Source of the DNA: a bacterium
Lineage (GTDB): Bacteria; Hinthialibacterota; Hinthialibacteria; Hinthialibacterales; Hinthialibacteraceae
Length of the DNA stretch: 64,000 nt
Reading direction: 5' to 3'
Assembly (NCBI GenBank): GCA_016125385.1
Contig: WGLV01000007.1
Span: 1 to 64,000 of the forward strand
Part shown: positions 35,433-42,894 of the stretch, piece after piece
Numbering within the stretch: the first letter of the stretch is position 1
How the letters are laid out: the number at the start of each line of letters is the position of its first letter
The notes under the pieces: model-generated
What the model saw: the letters and a program-made list of their open reading frames with translations, nothing else
What the model was told of the DNA's origin: nothing
The model's database searches: none
Position numbers and translations under genes: made by a program

Positions 35433-36209
35433 TCAGTCCATCAGTTCCCATGAGTCGATGTTCGCCGGGTTTTCATCAACCGGAACGTCCGTCTGTTCAC
35501 CCGCGCGTAACAGCAGGTTATCAATATAAACCATGGTGTCGGCGGTGGAGTCGTTGTTCCAGATCGCGATGGCGTTGCTGCCGCCGGTCTCGGCCGATTC
35601 GATGCGGCGGAACAGAAACTCTTCGGCGATCATCACTTCGTCTCCGCCCACGGGCCTGACGTAGACCGAGTAACTGGAGTCGAGAATGCTCACCACGACG
35701 CGCAGGGCGAAGGTCGTCCCGTCGCGGTAATCGACGTCGGCCAGCCGTGCGTAAGTGCCGCCGCCCGCGAGGTCGCCGTTGCGCGCGTCGAATACGCCCT
35801 CGTTATACATACGAACCATGAATCCCTGTTCGTTGTAGTCGGGCGCGTTATTTCCGTTGAGGTTGTAATTGGCGGAATCAGAGAGACAGACGCCGACGTC
35901 GGCGTATGAATCCGCCGCGCCTTCATAGCGCATGGTCCAGGTCATGGTAAACAACCCCGTCTGCACGGGAATATCATAGACCACCCACTGAGTAAGCGCT
36001 CTGTTGGTGCGGACGATGGCCATCTCGCCGCCCGCGACGGTGAATGAGTCTGAAACGGTTCCATCCGTCCCGTCGCGCCAGTCCGAGATTTCCGTGAGAA
36101 TGCCGTTTCCGTATCCGTTAAAGTTATCTTTGGCGACTTGCGCCTGAGCGCTGGTAACGCACACGGCGCCAATGGCAACGTAAAGCAGAGTCTGGTATAA
36201 AGATTTCAT
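35433..36209 (-). CDS. Secreted protein of unknown function, jelly-roll-like
   Basis: The 258-residue exported protein starts at 36,209, where GGAGGA lies ten bases upstream; longer starts cover this site. The signal peptide ends near AQA/QVA. The mature part alternates beta strands with WVVYDIPVQTGLFTMTWTMR, GFMVRMYNEGVFDARN and YSVYVRPVGGDEVMI, in a pattern like laminin-G/concanavalin-type sugar-binding sandwiches. It ends with NIDSWELMD and no sorting signal. A carbohydrate- or surface-binding role is possible but unsupported by motifs. Confidence 0.65.
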   Translation of the reverse strand: MKSLYQTLLYVAIGAVCVTSAQAQVAKDNFNGYGNGILTEISDWRDGTDGTVSDSFTVAGGEMAIVRTNRALTQWVVYDIPVQTGLFTMTWTMRYEGAADSYADVGVCLSDSANYNLNGNNAPDYNEQGFMVRMYNEGVFDARNGDLAGGGTYARLADVDYRDGTTFALRVVVSILDSSYSVYVRPVGGDEVMIAEEFLFRRIESAETGGSNAIAIWNNDSTADTMVYIDNLLLRAGEQTDVPVDENPANIDSWELMD

Positions 36210-36598
36210 CTCAAATCGATCCTCCAAAGTGGAATGATTCACTCATGCGGGAGTGTGTTTATCGAATGAATTTTCTTTTAAGTGGCCTCCTTTGTTGAGT
36301 TTATCCGCACAAGCGAAGCTCTCGGTACTAGACCATGCGGCGGAACGAATGTCAATGAAAAATTTGTATATAAGCGTGGGTTACGGGGGAGAATATTTAA
36401 TTATGGTTAAAGAAAAATCGATTTTGGGTTAATTCAGGACCATGCATGCGGTTTTTTGATTTTTCTCATGAATGCCGGGACTTTTTTAACAGGTTGTAAT
36501 AAAATCCATTTTCTATATCATACACAGATTGAAATCGAGCCGGAGCCGATTCAATTCGATCGACCAAACGCTCAATCAACCCAGGAGGGCTGTTCGAT
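36210..36598. other. Intergenic region upstream of the second Gfo/Idh gene
   Basis: An AT-rich divergent region with no gene. It should hold promoters for the secreted protein (minus) and the oxidoreductase (plus). No single promoter stands out. Confidence 0.5.
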
Positions 36599-37618
36599 AT
36601 GAAAAAGATACGCGCTGCGGTCGTCGGTTGTGGAGCCATATCACACAACTGCCATCTGCCGGGTTATGCGGCGGATAAAAACTGCGAGATCGTCGCCGTC
36701 GCCGACCCGAACGATAAAAACCGCAAATCAGCCACAAGCAAGTTCGATATCGGCAGGGCCTACGCTTCTGTGGAAGAGATGTTCGAGAAAGAAGAACTCG
36801 ATTGCGTCAGCGTAGCCTCGCCCAACGCCTTTCACGCCGAACACGCCCTGCTGGCGCTGAAACACGGCTGTCACGTATTGTGTGAAAAACCGCTCTGCGC
36901 CACAAAGAAAAACGCCCAGGCCATCATCAAGGCGGTCGAAAAAACAAAGACCATCTTTATGACGGCGTTTACCCATCGCTACTTTCGCGGTAATGAAAAA
37001 GTGAAAAAAGCGGTCGAGGCGGGCAAGATCGGCAAGCCGTACATGATTCGCGTCCGCTTCGCTCACGAGGGGCCCATCGGCGGATGGGCGATGTCGAATT
37101 CATTTTACCAGCGCAACCAGGCGGTGGGCGGCGCGCTGTTCGACATGGGCATTCACGCCATCGATCTCGCGGCCTGGCTGATGGGGCCCATTGTCAAAGT
37201 CAACGCCATGACCGCTACGCTCGAAAAAGAGATCGAACTCGACGACAACGCCCTGTTGCAGTTCCAGTTCGCTAACGGAACGCTGGGCTACGCCGAAGCG
37301 GGCTGGACCAGCCGGCAGGGATTCGCGGGCTATGAGATCTACGGCAGCGAGGCCGCTATCATCGTCGATTACGGCGCCGGGACGGTCACTCAGATGAAAG
37401 GCCGCGTCAAACCCAACGGCGAGCGTCTCATCCGCAAGAAAGTGTTGGATACGAAGGCGCTTGAAGGCGGGTGGCCCGCCGAGTTGAAGCACTTTATTCA
37501 GTGCGTTCGCAAAAACGAACAACCCGCCGCCGACGTCTACGCGGGCGTCCATTCGCTCCAGGTGGCGCTGGGCGCGTATGAATCGAGTCTGAAGGGCAAA
37601 ACCGTTACGATTCGATGA
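36599..37618 (+). CDS. Gfo/Idh/MocA-family oxidoreductase
   Basis: A 339-residue NAD(P)-dependent dehydrogenase, typically acting on sugars, inositols or their oxidised forms. The Rossmann motif is VVGCGAISHNCHLPGYA. The catalytic-region motif is CEKPLCATKKNA, with the EKP signature intact, and GGALFDMGIHAIDLAAWLMG supplies the D-x-x-x-H pair. Length is normal. An AGGAGG site is ten bases before the ATG. Unlike the homologue at 1886, it has the classical EKP motif. It is monocistronic; the repeat-bearing region that follows separates it from the DUF1080 gene. Confidence 0.92.
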   Translation: MKKIRAAVVGCGAISHNCHLPGYAADKNCEIVAVADPNDKNRKSATSKFDIGRAYASVEEMFEKEELDCVSVASPNAFHAEHALLALKHGCHVLCEKPLCATKKNAQAIIKAVEKTKTIFMTAFTHRYFRGNEKVKKAVEAGKIGKPYMIRVRFAHEGPIGGWAMSNSFYQRNQAVGGALFDMGIHAIDLAAWLMGPIVKVNAMTATLEKEIELDDNALLQFQFANGTLGYAEAGWTSRQGFAGYEIYGSEAAIIVDYGAGTVTQMKGRVKPNGERLIRKKVLDTKALEGGWPAELKHFIQCVRKNEQPAADVYAGVHSLQVALGAYESSLKGKTVTIR

Positions 37619-37643
37619 TCCGATGACTGTTATTTCAGCTACC

Positions 37644-37680
37644 GCAGGGGCGGGTTTCAAACCCGCCCCCTGCAACCGGC
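37644..37680. repeat. Palindromic intergenic repeat, copy 1
   Basis: A 37-bp unit with the palindromic core GGGGCGGGTTT/AAACCCGCCCC followed by CTGCAACCGGC. Copy 2 at 38,017 differs at one base. It follows the oxidoreductase stop codon by 25 bases. Confidence 0.88.
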
Positions 37681-38016
37681 CGATTCTCTAATATCAACCG
37701 GTTATGTGTTTTCTTTTTTTCTTATTCGCCAAAATTCCATATCCGTTTCTCCATCAGTTCGCATCAGCGACCAACGGGAGCGCATGATTCGCATAATCCA
37801 AAAGATCGGGTGCGGGCACTGCCCGCCAGCGCCCAACGGAAGCGCTCGAAACACACAGCCCAAAGACACGACCCGGCCGCTGGCCGTTCTCCCACCGAGG
37901 ATCGGGGGGAGTTAGAGGGGGGAGCGCATTGAGCAGCCTTCGCGATTTGTCGGACAACCCCCTCCTTAGCCTCCCTCAAACTTTGGGGGAGGAAATCTTG
38001 CCTGGTCACACCCGGC

Positions 38017-38053
38017 GTAGGGGCGGGTTTCAAACCCGCCCCCTGCAACCGGC
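38017..38053. repeat. Palindromic intergenic repeat, copy 2
   Basis: Direct copy of 37,644-37,680 (36 of 37 bases). It abuts the terminator shared with the DUF1080 gene. The form resembles REP-like intergenic palindromes. Confidence 0.88.
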
Positions 38054-38057
38054 ATAG

Positions 38058-38090
38058 AAAAAAGGCTGGAGAATTTTCTCCAGCCTTTTC
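38058..38090. terminator. Bidirectional terminator after the DUF1080 gene
   Basis: AAAAAAGGCTGGAGA and TCTCCAGCCTTTT pair around a short loop, with T runs on both strands. It lies 27 bases past the DUF1080 stop codon on the minus strand. Confidence 0.85.
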
Positions 38091-38116
38091 GTTTGCGAGC
38101 ATGAATCGGGTTTGAC

Positions 38117-38746
38117 TTATTGTTCTTTGATCTCGATGTTCTTGAAGTAAGCCGCCTTCTTGTAATCGTTGCGCTGGAAGGCGATGTGGCCCTTGTCGGT
38201 GAGGTCGATGCCGAACTGGGTCATGTCGAGGTTGTCATAGACGGTTTCGCCGTTGATTTTCAGGGTCAGCTTTTTGCCAGCGTAAGTGACTTCAACGCTG
38301 TTCCATTCGCCGGTCGGCTTGGTGACCTTTTTGGCGGGAGATTTGAAAACGCCCTTTTCGGTGAACAGCGCGCCGGTGATTTTGGTTTCATGCTGATCGT
38401 CGTCATCGGCCAGCTGAATTTCCCATGATTTTTTGTAGATTTCTTTTTTCGGAGTGTGGATCAACAGGCCGCTATTGCCTTTTTTGTCGAATTTCACGTC
38501 GAACTTCAACGTAAAATCGCCGTATTCCTTCTCGGTGATCACGCCCCAGTAATCCCAGCCGCCGACCACCAGCGAGCCGTCGTCGCCGATCTTGGGACCC
38601 GCTTTTTCGAGGCCTTGAATCGTCCAACCAGTCAGGTCTTTCCCGTTGAAGAGAGAGACGAAGCCGTCGGCCGCCGCGGCGGTGAAAACAAGCGACACGG
38701 CCAGCAGACCGGCGGAAATCTGAATCCATTTACGCGTACTCAACAT
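38117..38746 (-). CDS. Secreted DUF1080 (3-keto-disaccharide hydrolase-like) protein
   Basis: A 209-residue exported protein of the DUF1080 family, a concanavalin-like fold in which members cleave 3-keto-glycosides. The signal peptide ends near TAAA/ADG. The mature start FVSLFNGKDLTGWTIQG is the classic family opening; SGLLIHTPKKEIYKKSWEIQLADDD and WNSVEVTYAGKKLTLKINGETVYD follow, then IDLTDKGHIAFQ and YFKNIEIKEQ at the end. The start at 38,746 has GGAGGAA upstream. In many planctomycete-like genomes these occur with Gfo/Idh oxidoreductases, which make the 3-keto sugar; one lies 0.5 kb away on the opposite strand. Confidence 0.93.
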   Translation of the reverse strand: MLSTRKWIQISAGLLAVSLVFTAAAADGFVSLFNGKDLTGWTIQGLEKAGPKIGDDGSLVVGGWDYWGVITEKEYGDFTLKFDVKFDKKGNSGLLIHTPKKEIYKKSWEIQLADDDDQHETKITGALFTEKGVFKSPAKKVTKPTGEWNSVEVTYAGKKLTLKINGETVYDNLDMTQFGIDLTDKGHIAFQRNDYKKAAYFKNIEIKEQ

Positions 38747-38839
38747 AACTTCCTCCAATGTCGAAGATGGTGTCAGGTATTCTCCCTGTTTTGGCCTTCA
38801 GGGTAAAGGTTTTCGATTATTCTCCGGGGGGCTTTACGC

Positions 38840-39286
38840 TCAATCCCCCGCGGAAGGTTCAAGCCGAAAGCCGACGCCGATGCGGTTCAACAGGTTCATC
38901 AGTCCGATGGCGTAGGTCAGGTCGGCCAGTTCCTTTGCGTTGAAATGCGCCAGCATGGCGTCGTAATCCGGGTCCGGCGCGTGAGTCTGCGCGACGTTCG
39001 TCAGGCTTTCCGTCCAGTTCAGCGCCGCGCGTTCGCGCTCGTCGTAAAGCGGGCTTTCACGCCAGACGGATAATTGATTCAGTTTGCGCTGGCTGACGCC
39101 CGCTTTCAGCGCGTCGTCCGAATGCATGTCGACGCAAAACGCGCAGCCGTTGATTTGCGAAGTCCGCAGATACACCAGATGAATCAGCGCCTCATCCAGC
39201 CCGCACCGCGCGATGTACTGGTGTAACTGAATGATCAGCTTGTATCCCTCGGGCGAGGCTTTACGATGATTGATTCTCTCGCTCAT
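38840..39286 (-). CDS. AhpD-like carboxymuconolactone decarboxylase-family protein
   Basis: A 148-residue all-helical protein of the AhpD/CMD superfamily. The redox-active CxxC is present in INGCAFCVDMHSDDALKAG, with the nearby His, so a peroxidase or disulfide-reductase type activity is likely. ERAALNWTESLT and ELADLTYAIGLMNLLNRIGVGF are family landmarks. The start at 39,286 has GAAGGAG upstream. It is on the same strand as the sulfatase gene, 51 bases after its stop codon, so it may be co-transcribed. The substrate or partner is unknown; most such proteins are poorly characterised. Confidence 0.92.
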   Translation of the reverse strand: MSERINHRKASPEGYKLIIQLHQYIARCGLDEALIHLVYLRTSQINGCAFCVDMHSDDALKAGVSQRKLNQLSVWRESPLYDERERAALNWTESLTNVAQTHAPDPDYDAMLAHFNAKELADLTYAIGLMNLLNRIGVGFRLEPSAGD

Positions 39287-39337
39287 GCTCAAGACTCCTT
39301 CCGGGCGAATGCGCCCGAAAGGCATCGTACCCGTCCT

Positions 39338-40996
39338 CTATTTTTTGATGTACCCGAGGTCGGTCAGATTCTCCATCTCTTCACGGCTCAGGCGGACCGA
39401 CGCGCGATCGAAGCCCGGCAACGAGAGCGACTCGCCCAGCTCGCGGTTGCGTTCAAACTCCGTTTGCAACGATGCCTTCATATCACTCATCGTTGTGGAG
39501 GCTTCTTCGGCTAGGTTGTTCGTTTCGCCCGGATCGGCGGCGAGATCGTAAAACTCCCAGTCGTCTTTTTGCGTCCACCAGACCAGCTTTTTTCCGTTTC
39601 GCAGAATCGCTTCCTTGTCGCTTTCATGCGGGCCGTGCTGAAGCCCCCCGCCGTGATGAAGGTAAACGGGCCGCCCGTCGAGATCGGGCGGCGCCTCGCC
39701 GGGAAGCAGAAATCCGGAGAGATCGGCTCCGCGCGAGAGCGCCAGCGGCTCGGCGCCGAACAGACCGCGTAACGTGGCGAAAATATCGGCGTGGCAGACC
39801 GGCGGTTCGGCGCGGCGGCCCATGATCAGCCGCGAGGGTTCGGTCACGATGGAGACGGTGCGTACGCTTTCCTCATAGAGCGTCGCGCCATGACCGTTCC
39901 AGCCATGTTCCCAGAATTCCTCGCCGTGGTCGGACATCGTCCAGAGCAGAGTGCGGTTCAACAGCCCCTGCCGCGCCAGTTCGGCCAATACCTGTCCGAT
40001 GCGGTGGTCGTCGATGGCGATCTCGGCCAGGTAAGCGTCCAGCTCCGGGTATTTCGTCATCCCGGTAAAGAGGCTGGCGTAGGGCTCGGCGGGGCGGTAG
40101 GGCTGATGGGGCGCGATGTAATGAAGATACAGAAAAAAAGGTTCGCTCAGCCGCTGAAGCTCGATCAGCCCTCGCGGCGTCACCTCGTGTTCGCGCACCG
40201 GGCAGTGATACCGGTCAAAGCCGTCGCTGAAGCCGTAGCGCGCGCTGATCTGGGCGTTGCTTGAGACGGCGGCGGTTTCATACCCCATCTCATGAAACCA
40301 TTGCGCCATCCGGGGGGCGTTGGGCCGCAGGCGGGCGCCGTCGATGGCGTGCCGTTCGGCTCCGTGTGCGACGGGATGAAGCCCGGTGAAGATCGTTCCG
40401 ACGCTGGGCCGGGTTGATGAAGACGCCCCGTACGAATTTTCAAAGGTGACGCCCAGGCTCGCCAGCATCTCCATGTGGGGCGCGATGGAAAAAGGGTGGC
40501 CGTAGGGTGGAGTGCAGTCGGCGCGTAACGCGTCGATCATCAGAAACACCACGTTCGGGTCATCGCCGCCGCGATGGGGCTTCGAGCGAAACCAACCGGG
40601 ATGAGGAGGCTCGGCCTGGTATTGAACGCCCGAAGCGGGGACCAGCAATACCACCGGTTTGCAGGCCTCAAGCTGGTCGACGGTCAGGTGGAGCGGTCCG
40701 CTATACGACGCGCGGCAGGTGAGGTAAAAACGCGAGGCGTCTTTCAGTTCATTGAATGGAATCGCGTCGCCGGCCGCGTTTTCAGCGGACCACTCAAGCC
40801 GCCAGTGTTTTAACTGCACGCGTCCCGTATCGAGCCGGGGCGGCGAATCGGCCACCGTCAGGGCGCCGGACCGGTATTCGACGACGCCGTTCGCCGTTCG
40901 CGCCGGATACAGGCCGACGATCTCGCCGGGGGCCTGGGCGCGGACGTTGAGAGTGAGACAAAGCAGGATGATGGCGCTGTATGACAATCGTATCAT
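39338..40996 (-). CDS. Sulfatase-superfamily phospho/sulfohydrolase lacking formylglycine cysteine
   Basis: A 552-residue exported protein with a signal peptide ending near VRA/QAP and a beta-sandwich-like N-terminal part (to about 145). The alkaline-phosphatase/sulfatase domain starts at NVVFLMIDALRADC. The position of the formylglycine signature reads SSSTRPSVGTIFTGLHP: no Cys, and no C/S-x-P-S-R. A Thr or Ser is available as nucleophile. Other metal-site elements are present (MSDHGEEFWEHGWNGHG, and the family ending WEFYDLAADPGETNNLAEE). It may hydrolyse phosphodiesters or phospholipid-like groups instead of sulfate esters, or act as a transferase. Length is normal for the group. Confidence 0.85.
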   Translation of the reverse strand: MIRLSYSAIILLCLTLNVRAQAPGEIVGLYPARTANGVVEYRSGALTVADSPPRLDTGRVQLKHWRLEWSAENAAGDAIPFNELKDASRFYLTCRASYSGPLHLTVDQLEACKPVVLLVPASGVQYQAEPPHPGWFRSKPHRGGDDPNVVFLMIDALRADCTPPYGHPFSIAPHMEMLASLGVTFENSYGASSSTRPSVGTIFTGLHPVAHGAERHAIDGARLRPNAPRMAQWFHEMGYETAAVSSNAQISARYGFSDGFDRYHCPVREHEVTPRGLIELQRLSEPFFLYLHYIAPHQPYRPAEPYASLFTGMTKYPELDAYLAEIAIDDHRIGQVLAELARQGLLNRTLLWTMSDHGEEFWEHGWNGHGATLYEESVRTVSIVTEPSRLIMGRRAEPPVCHADIFATLRGLFGAEPLALSRGADLSGFLLPGEAPPDLDGRPVYLHHGGGLQHGPHESDKEAILRNGKKLVWWTQKDDWEFYDLAADPGETNNLAEEASTTMSDMKASLQTEFERNRELGESLSLPGFDRASVRLSREEMENLTDLGYIKK

Positions 40997-41205
40997 GGTT
41001 CGTCTTTTTTATATTGATATCGCGGTTATCAAAATTATGTTCGTTTTGGACCTTGGTCCAATCGCCGAAAATGACAAGGAAACGTGATTTTCGGCACGGT
41101 TATTCTGAACGTAACTTTGGCGACACATAGAGTACAGAGAATCGTATCTCAACGCGGATGGGCTGGAACCGGTGTGGAAACCTGCTCAACGCGGGGGCCG
41201 TCCAT

Positions 41206-41232
41206 AAAAAAACGGGCGCGAAGCACGCCCGT
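41206..41232 (-). terminator. Terminator of the pseudopilin at 41,278
   Basis: On the minus strand ACGGGCGTG/CGCGCCCGT forms a short hairpin followed by T7, about 45 bases past the stop codon. Confidence 0.85.
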
Positions 41233-41277
41233 CACGGTAAAACAGAGTCATTGCGCGATGCAATATCATCTGTTTTT

Positions 41278-41919
41278 TTATTGAAGCCCGCCTCCCGACC
41301 TCATCATGATGTCTCCCTTGCTGACGATGCCGTTCGACGCGTTGTAGGGAACCCCGGCGCGGATGCCGGTGCTGGCGTATGATTCGCCGTCAGGACCGAA
41401 CGCGAACAGGATGTAACTTCCCTCGTTCAACTTGCCCACGCCTGTGCTGCCGTAATCGGCGCCCTTGATGGCGGGGTCGTTATCCACGTACAGATAAACC
41501 TCGTTGCCCTTCTGGCCGAATCGTTCCGAGTTTCCTGAACTTCGATCGCTGAGATAGTTGGGCACGAAGGGGTCTTGTGGAACCGAGCTCAGATATGAAA
41601 TCGGGCTGGTCAGCGGCGCCAATACATCGATCTGGCGGCGGGTGCCTTCGGGCAGGTCGCCCACGCCGTTGAATACGTCCTTGATTCGGTTGCGTCCGAT
41701 ATCGGTGTCGTCGTCCCAGAAATCGACCAGCAGCACGCCTCGATCGAGCCTCAGTTCCTCGATGGCGGTTGTGGTGGTCTTCATATCGGCGTAGGACCGG
41801 GCGACCTTGGCGCGAACCTGTGCGTTAAGGAAGTTGGGTACGGCGATGGCGGCGAGGATTCCAATGATCGCGACTACGATGAGCAGCTCAATGAGGGTAA
41901 AAGCGGAGCGTCGAGTCAT
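41278..41919 (-). CDS. Pseudopilin, type II secretion G-like (paralogue A)
   Basis: The 213-residue protein has a prepilin leader MTRRSA, then FTLIELLIVVAIIGILAAIA and AVPNFLNAQVRAKVARSYAD. The Glu at +5 is present; the residue before the cut is Ala in place of Gly. The mature domain is larger than E. coli GspG but similar in layout, with a GGDL/DxD-like loop region and a C-terminal segment NASNGIVSKGDIMMRSGGG. The start at 41,919 has GGAGGGAG upstream. It shares the leader, the AVPNFLNAQ helix and the NASNG(I/L).S.GD end with the neighbour at 42,092, so the two are tandem paralogues with separate terminators. Confidence 0.9.
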   Translation of the reverse strand: MTRRSAFTLIELLIVVAIIGILAAIAVPNFLNAQVRAKVARSYADMKTTTTAIEELRLDRGVLLVDFWDDDTDIGRNRIKDVFNGVGDLPEGTRRQIDVLAPLTSPISYLSSVPQDPFVPNYLSDRSSGNSERFGQKGNEVYLYVDNDPAIKGADYGSTGVGKLNEGSYILFAFGPDGESYASTGIRAGVPYNASNGIVSKGDIMMRSGGGLQ

Positions 41920-42000
41920 GGCTCCCTCCATTGAGTGTTTGATGAGCAGGTTATTACTTATATTGTAACCATTCGAGATTGAAACGAATCGCCGCTTCTG

Positions 42001-42020
42001 AAGTTATTACAAGTTATTAC
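42001..42020. repeat. 10-bp tandem repeat
   Basis: AAGTTATTAC occurs twice back to back, between the two pseudopilin genes and upstream of the 41,919 start. It may be part of the promoter of that gene. Confidence 0.7.
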
Positions 42021-42034
42021 AAACAGATGCGCAT

Positions 42035-42066
42035 AAAAAAACCCCACCGAAAACCGGTGGGGTTTT
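42035..42066 (-). terminator. Terminator of the pseudopilin at 42,092
   Basis: On the minus strand AAAACCCCACCGG/CCGGTGGGGTTTTTTT forms a clear hairpin ending in a T run, 25 bases past the stop codon. Confidence 0.88.
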
Positions 42067-42091
42067 GACGTTCGAATCTTCCCGGCGCGGC

Positions 42092-42766
42092 TTAACGTCC
42101 GCCGTGGTTATCCGTCATGAAACCGCCGCCTGAACGAAGATACAGGTCGCCGATGCTGTGCAGGCCGTTCGACGCGTCGTAGGGAATCCCCATACGGACG
42201 CCGTTCGATCCGCCGTAAACGTCCGGCGCGGCGGGGCCGAAACCGATGAGCATATAATCGCCCGGTTTCAGATTGTTTTTCGGTTCCAAGATCGTTCCGC
42301 CGTAGTCGTTGCCGGCGATTTCCGTATCGTTATCGATATACAGATACGTGTCGTTGCCCACGCGGCCGTACAACTCATTATGACCGCTGGTTTTGTCATT
42401 GATCGCGGCCGCAAATGGGTCACGAGGTACGGAAGACATATACGCGATCGGACTGGTGAGAGGCGCGAGCACGCATGTCTGGTTACGATTCCCCTGTCCA
42501 CCCGCGGAACCAACGTCGTTAAAAACGTCCTTGATCCGGTCCATACCCGTCGCGGTGTCGTCGTCCCAGAAATCGACCAGCATTTTGCCCTTATCCAGCG
42601 TGAGTTCCTGAACGGCTGTCAGGGTCGAGCGTAAATCGGCCTGCTGACGGGCGACCTTGGCTCGAATCTGTGCATTGAGGAAATTGGGGACGGCGATAGC
42701 GGCGAGAATGCCGATGATCGCAACAACGATTAGCAGTTCAATCAGGGTAAAACCGGACCTGCGCAT
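42092..42766 (-). CDS. Pseudopilin, type II secretion G-like (paralogue B)
   Basis: A 224-residue pilin-like protein with leader MRRSG and the canonical Gly before FTLIELLIVVAIIGILAAIA. AVPNFLNAQIRAKVARQQAD follows. Its body has the same layout as paralogue A (ELTLDKGKMLVDFWDDDT, CVLAPLTSPIAYMSSVPRDP, NASNGLHSIGDLYLRSGGGF). The start at 42,766 has GGGAGG upstream. The two copies keep DFWDDDT and LAPLTSPI.YLSSVP.DPF almost unchanged but vary in loops, so duplication followed by divergence is likely. In this kind of genome such pilins are numerous and may be substrate-like or minor pilins. Confidence 0.91.
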   Translation of the reverse strand: MRRSGFTLIELLIVVAIIGILAAIAVPNFLNAQIRAKVARQQADLRSTLTAVQELTLDKGKMLVDFWDDDTATGMDRIKDVFNDVGSAGGQGNRNQTCVLAPLTSPIAYMSSVPRDPFAAAINDKTSGHNELYGRVGNDTYLYIDNDTEIAGNDYGGTILEPKNNLKPGDYMLIGFGPAAPDVYGGSNGVRMGIPYDASNGLHSIGDLYLRSGGGFMTDNHGGR

Positions 42767-42894
42767 GATGAAACCTCCCACATGTTCAAATAATGTTGCA
42801 TAGGCAACAGAAAAATCATCATAAGATCAAGCGATATAATCATACCACGAATCGGGCAAAACAGTGAAGGGGGTAACAAAAAATAGTTTTCTAT

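Larger units (their letters stand above)
37619..38116. other. Repeat-rich intergenic region
   Basis: A 498-base gap without a credible gene. It contains two copies of a 37-bp palindromic repeat (37,644 and 38,017), two CCAACGG(G/A)AGCGC motifs (about 37,770 and 37,837), a G-run/C-run segment (about 37,905-37,995) like that at 222-285, and a terminator at 38,058. Confidence 0.75.

Noticed and set aside
37644-38053. Two direct repeats as a possible CRISPR array
   Set aside because: Only two copies, 373 bases apart, and the unit is itself palindromic; no cas genes.
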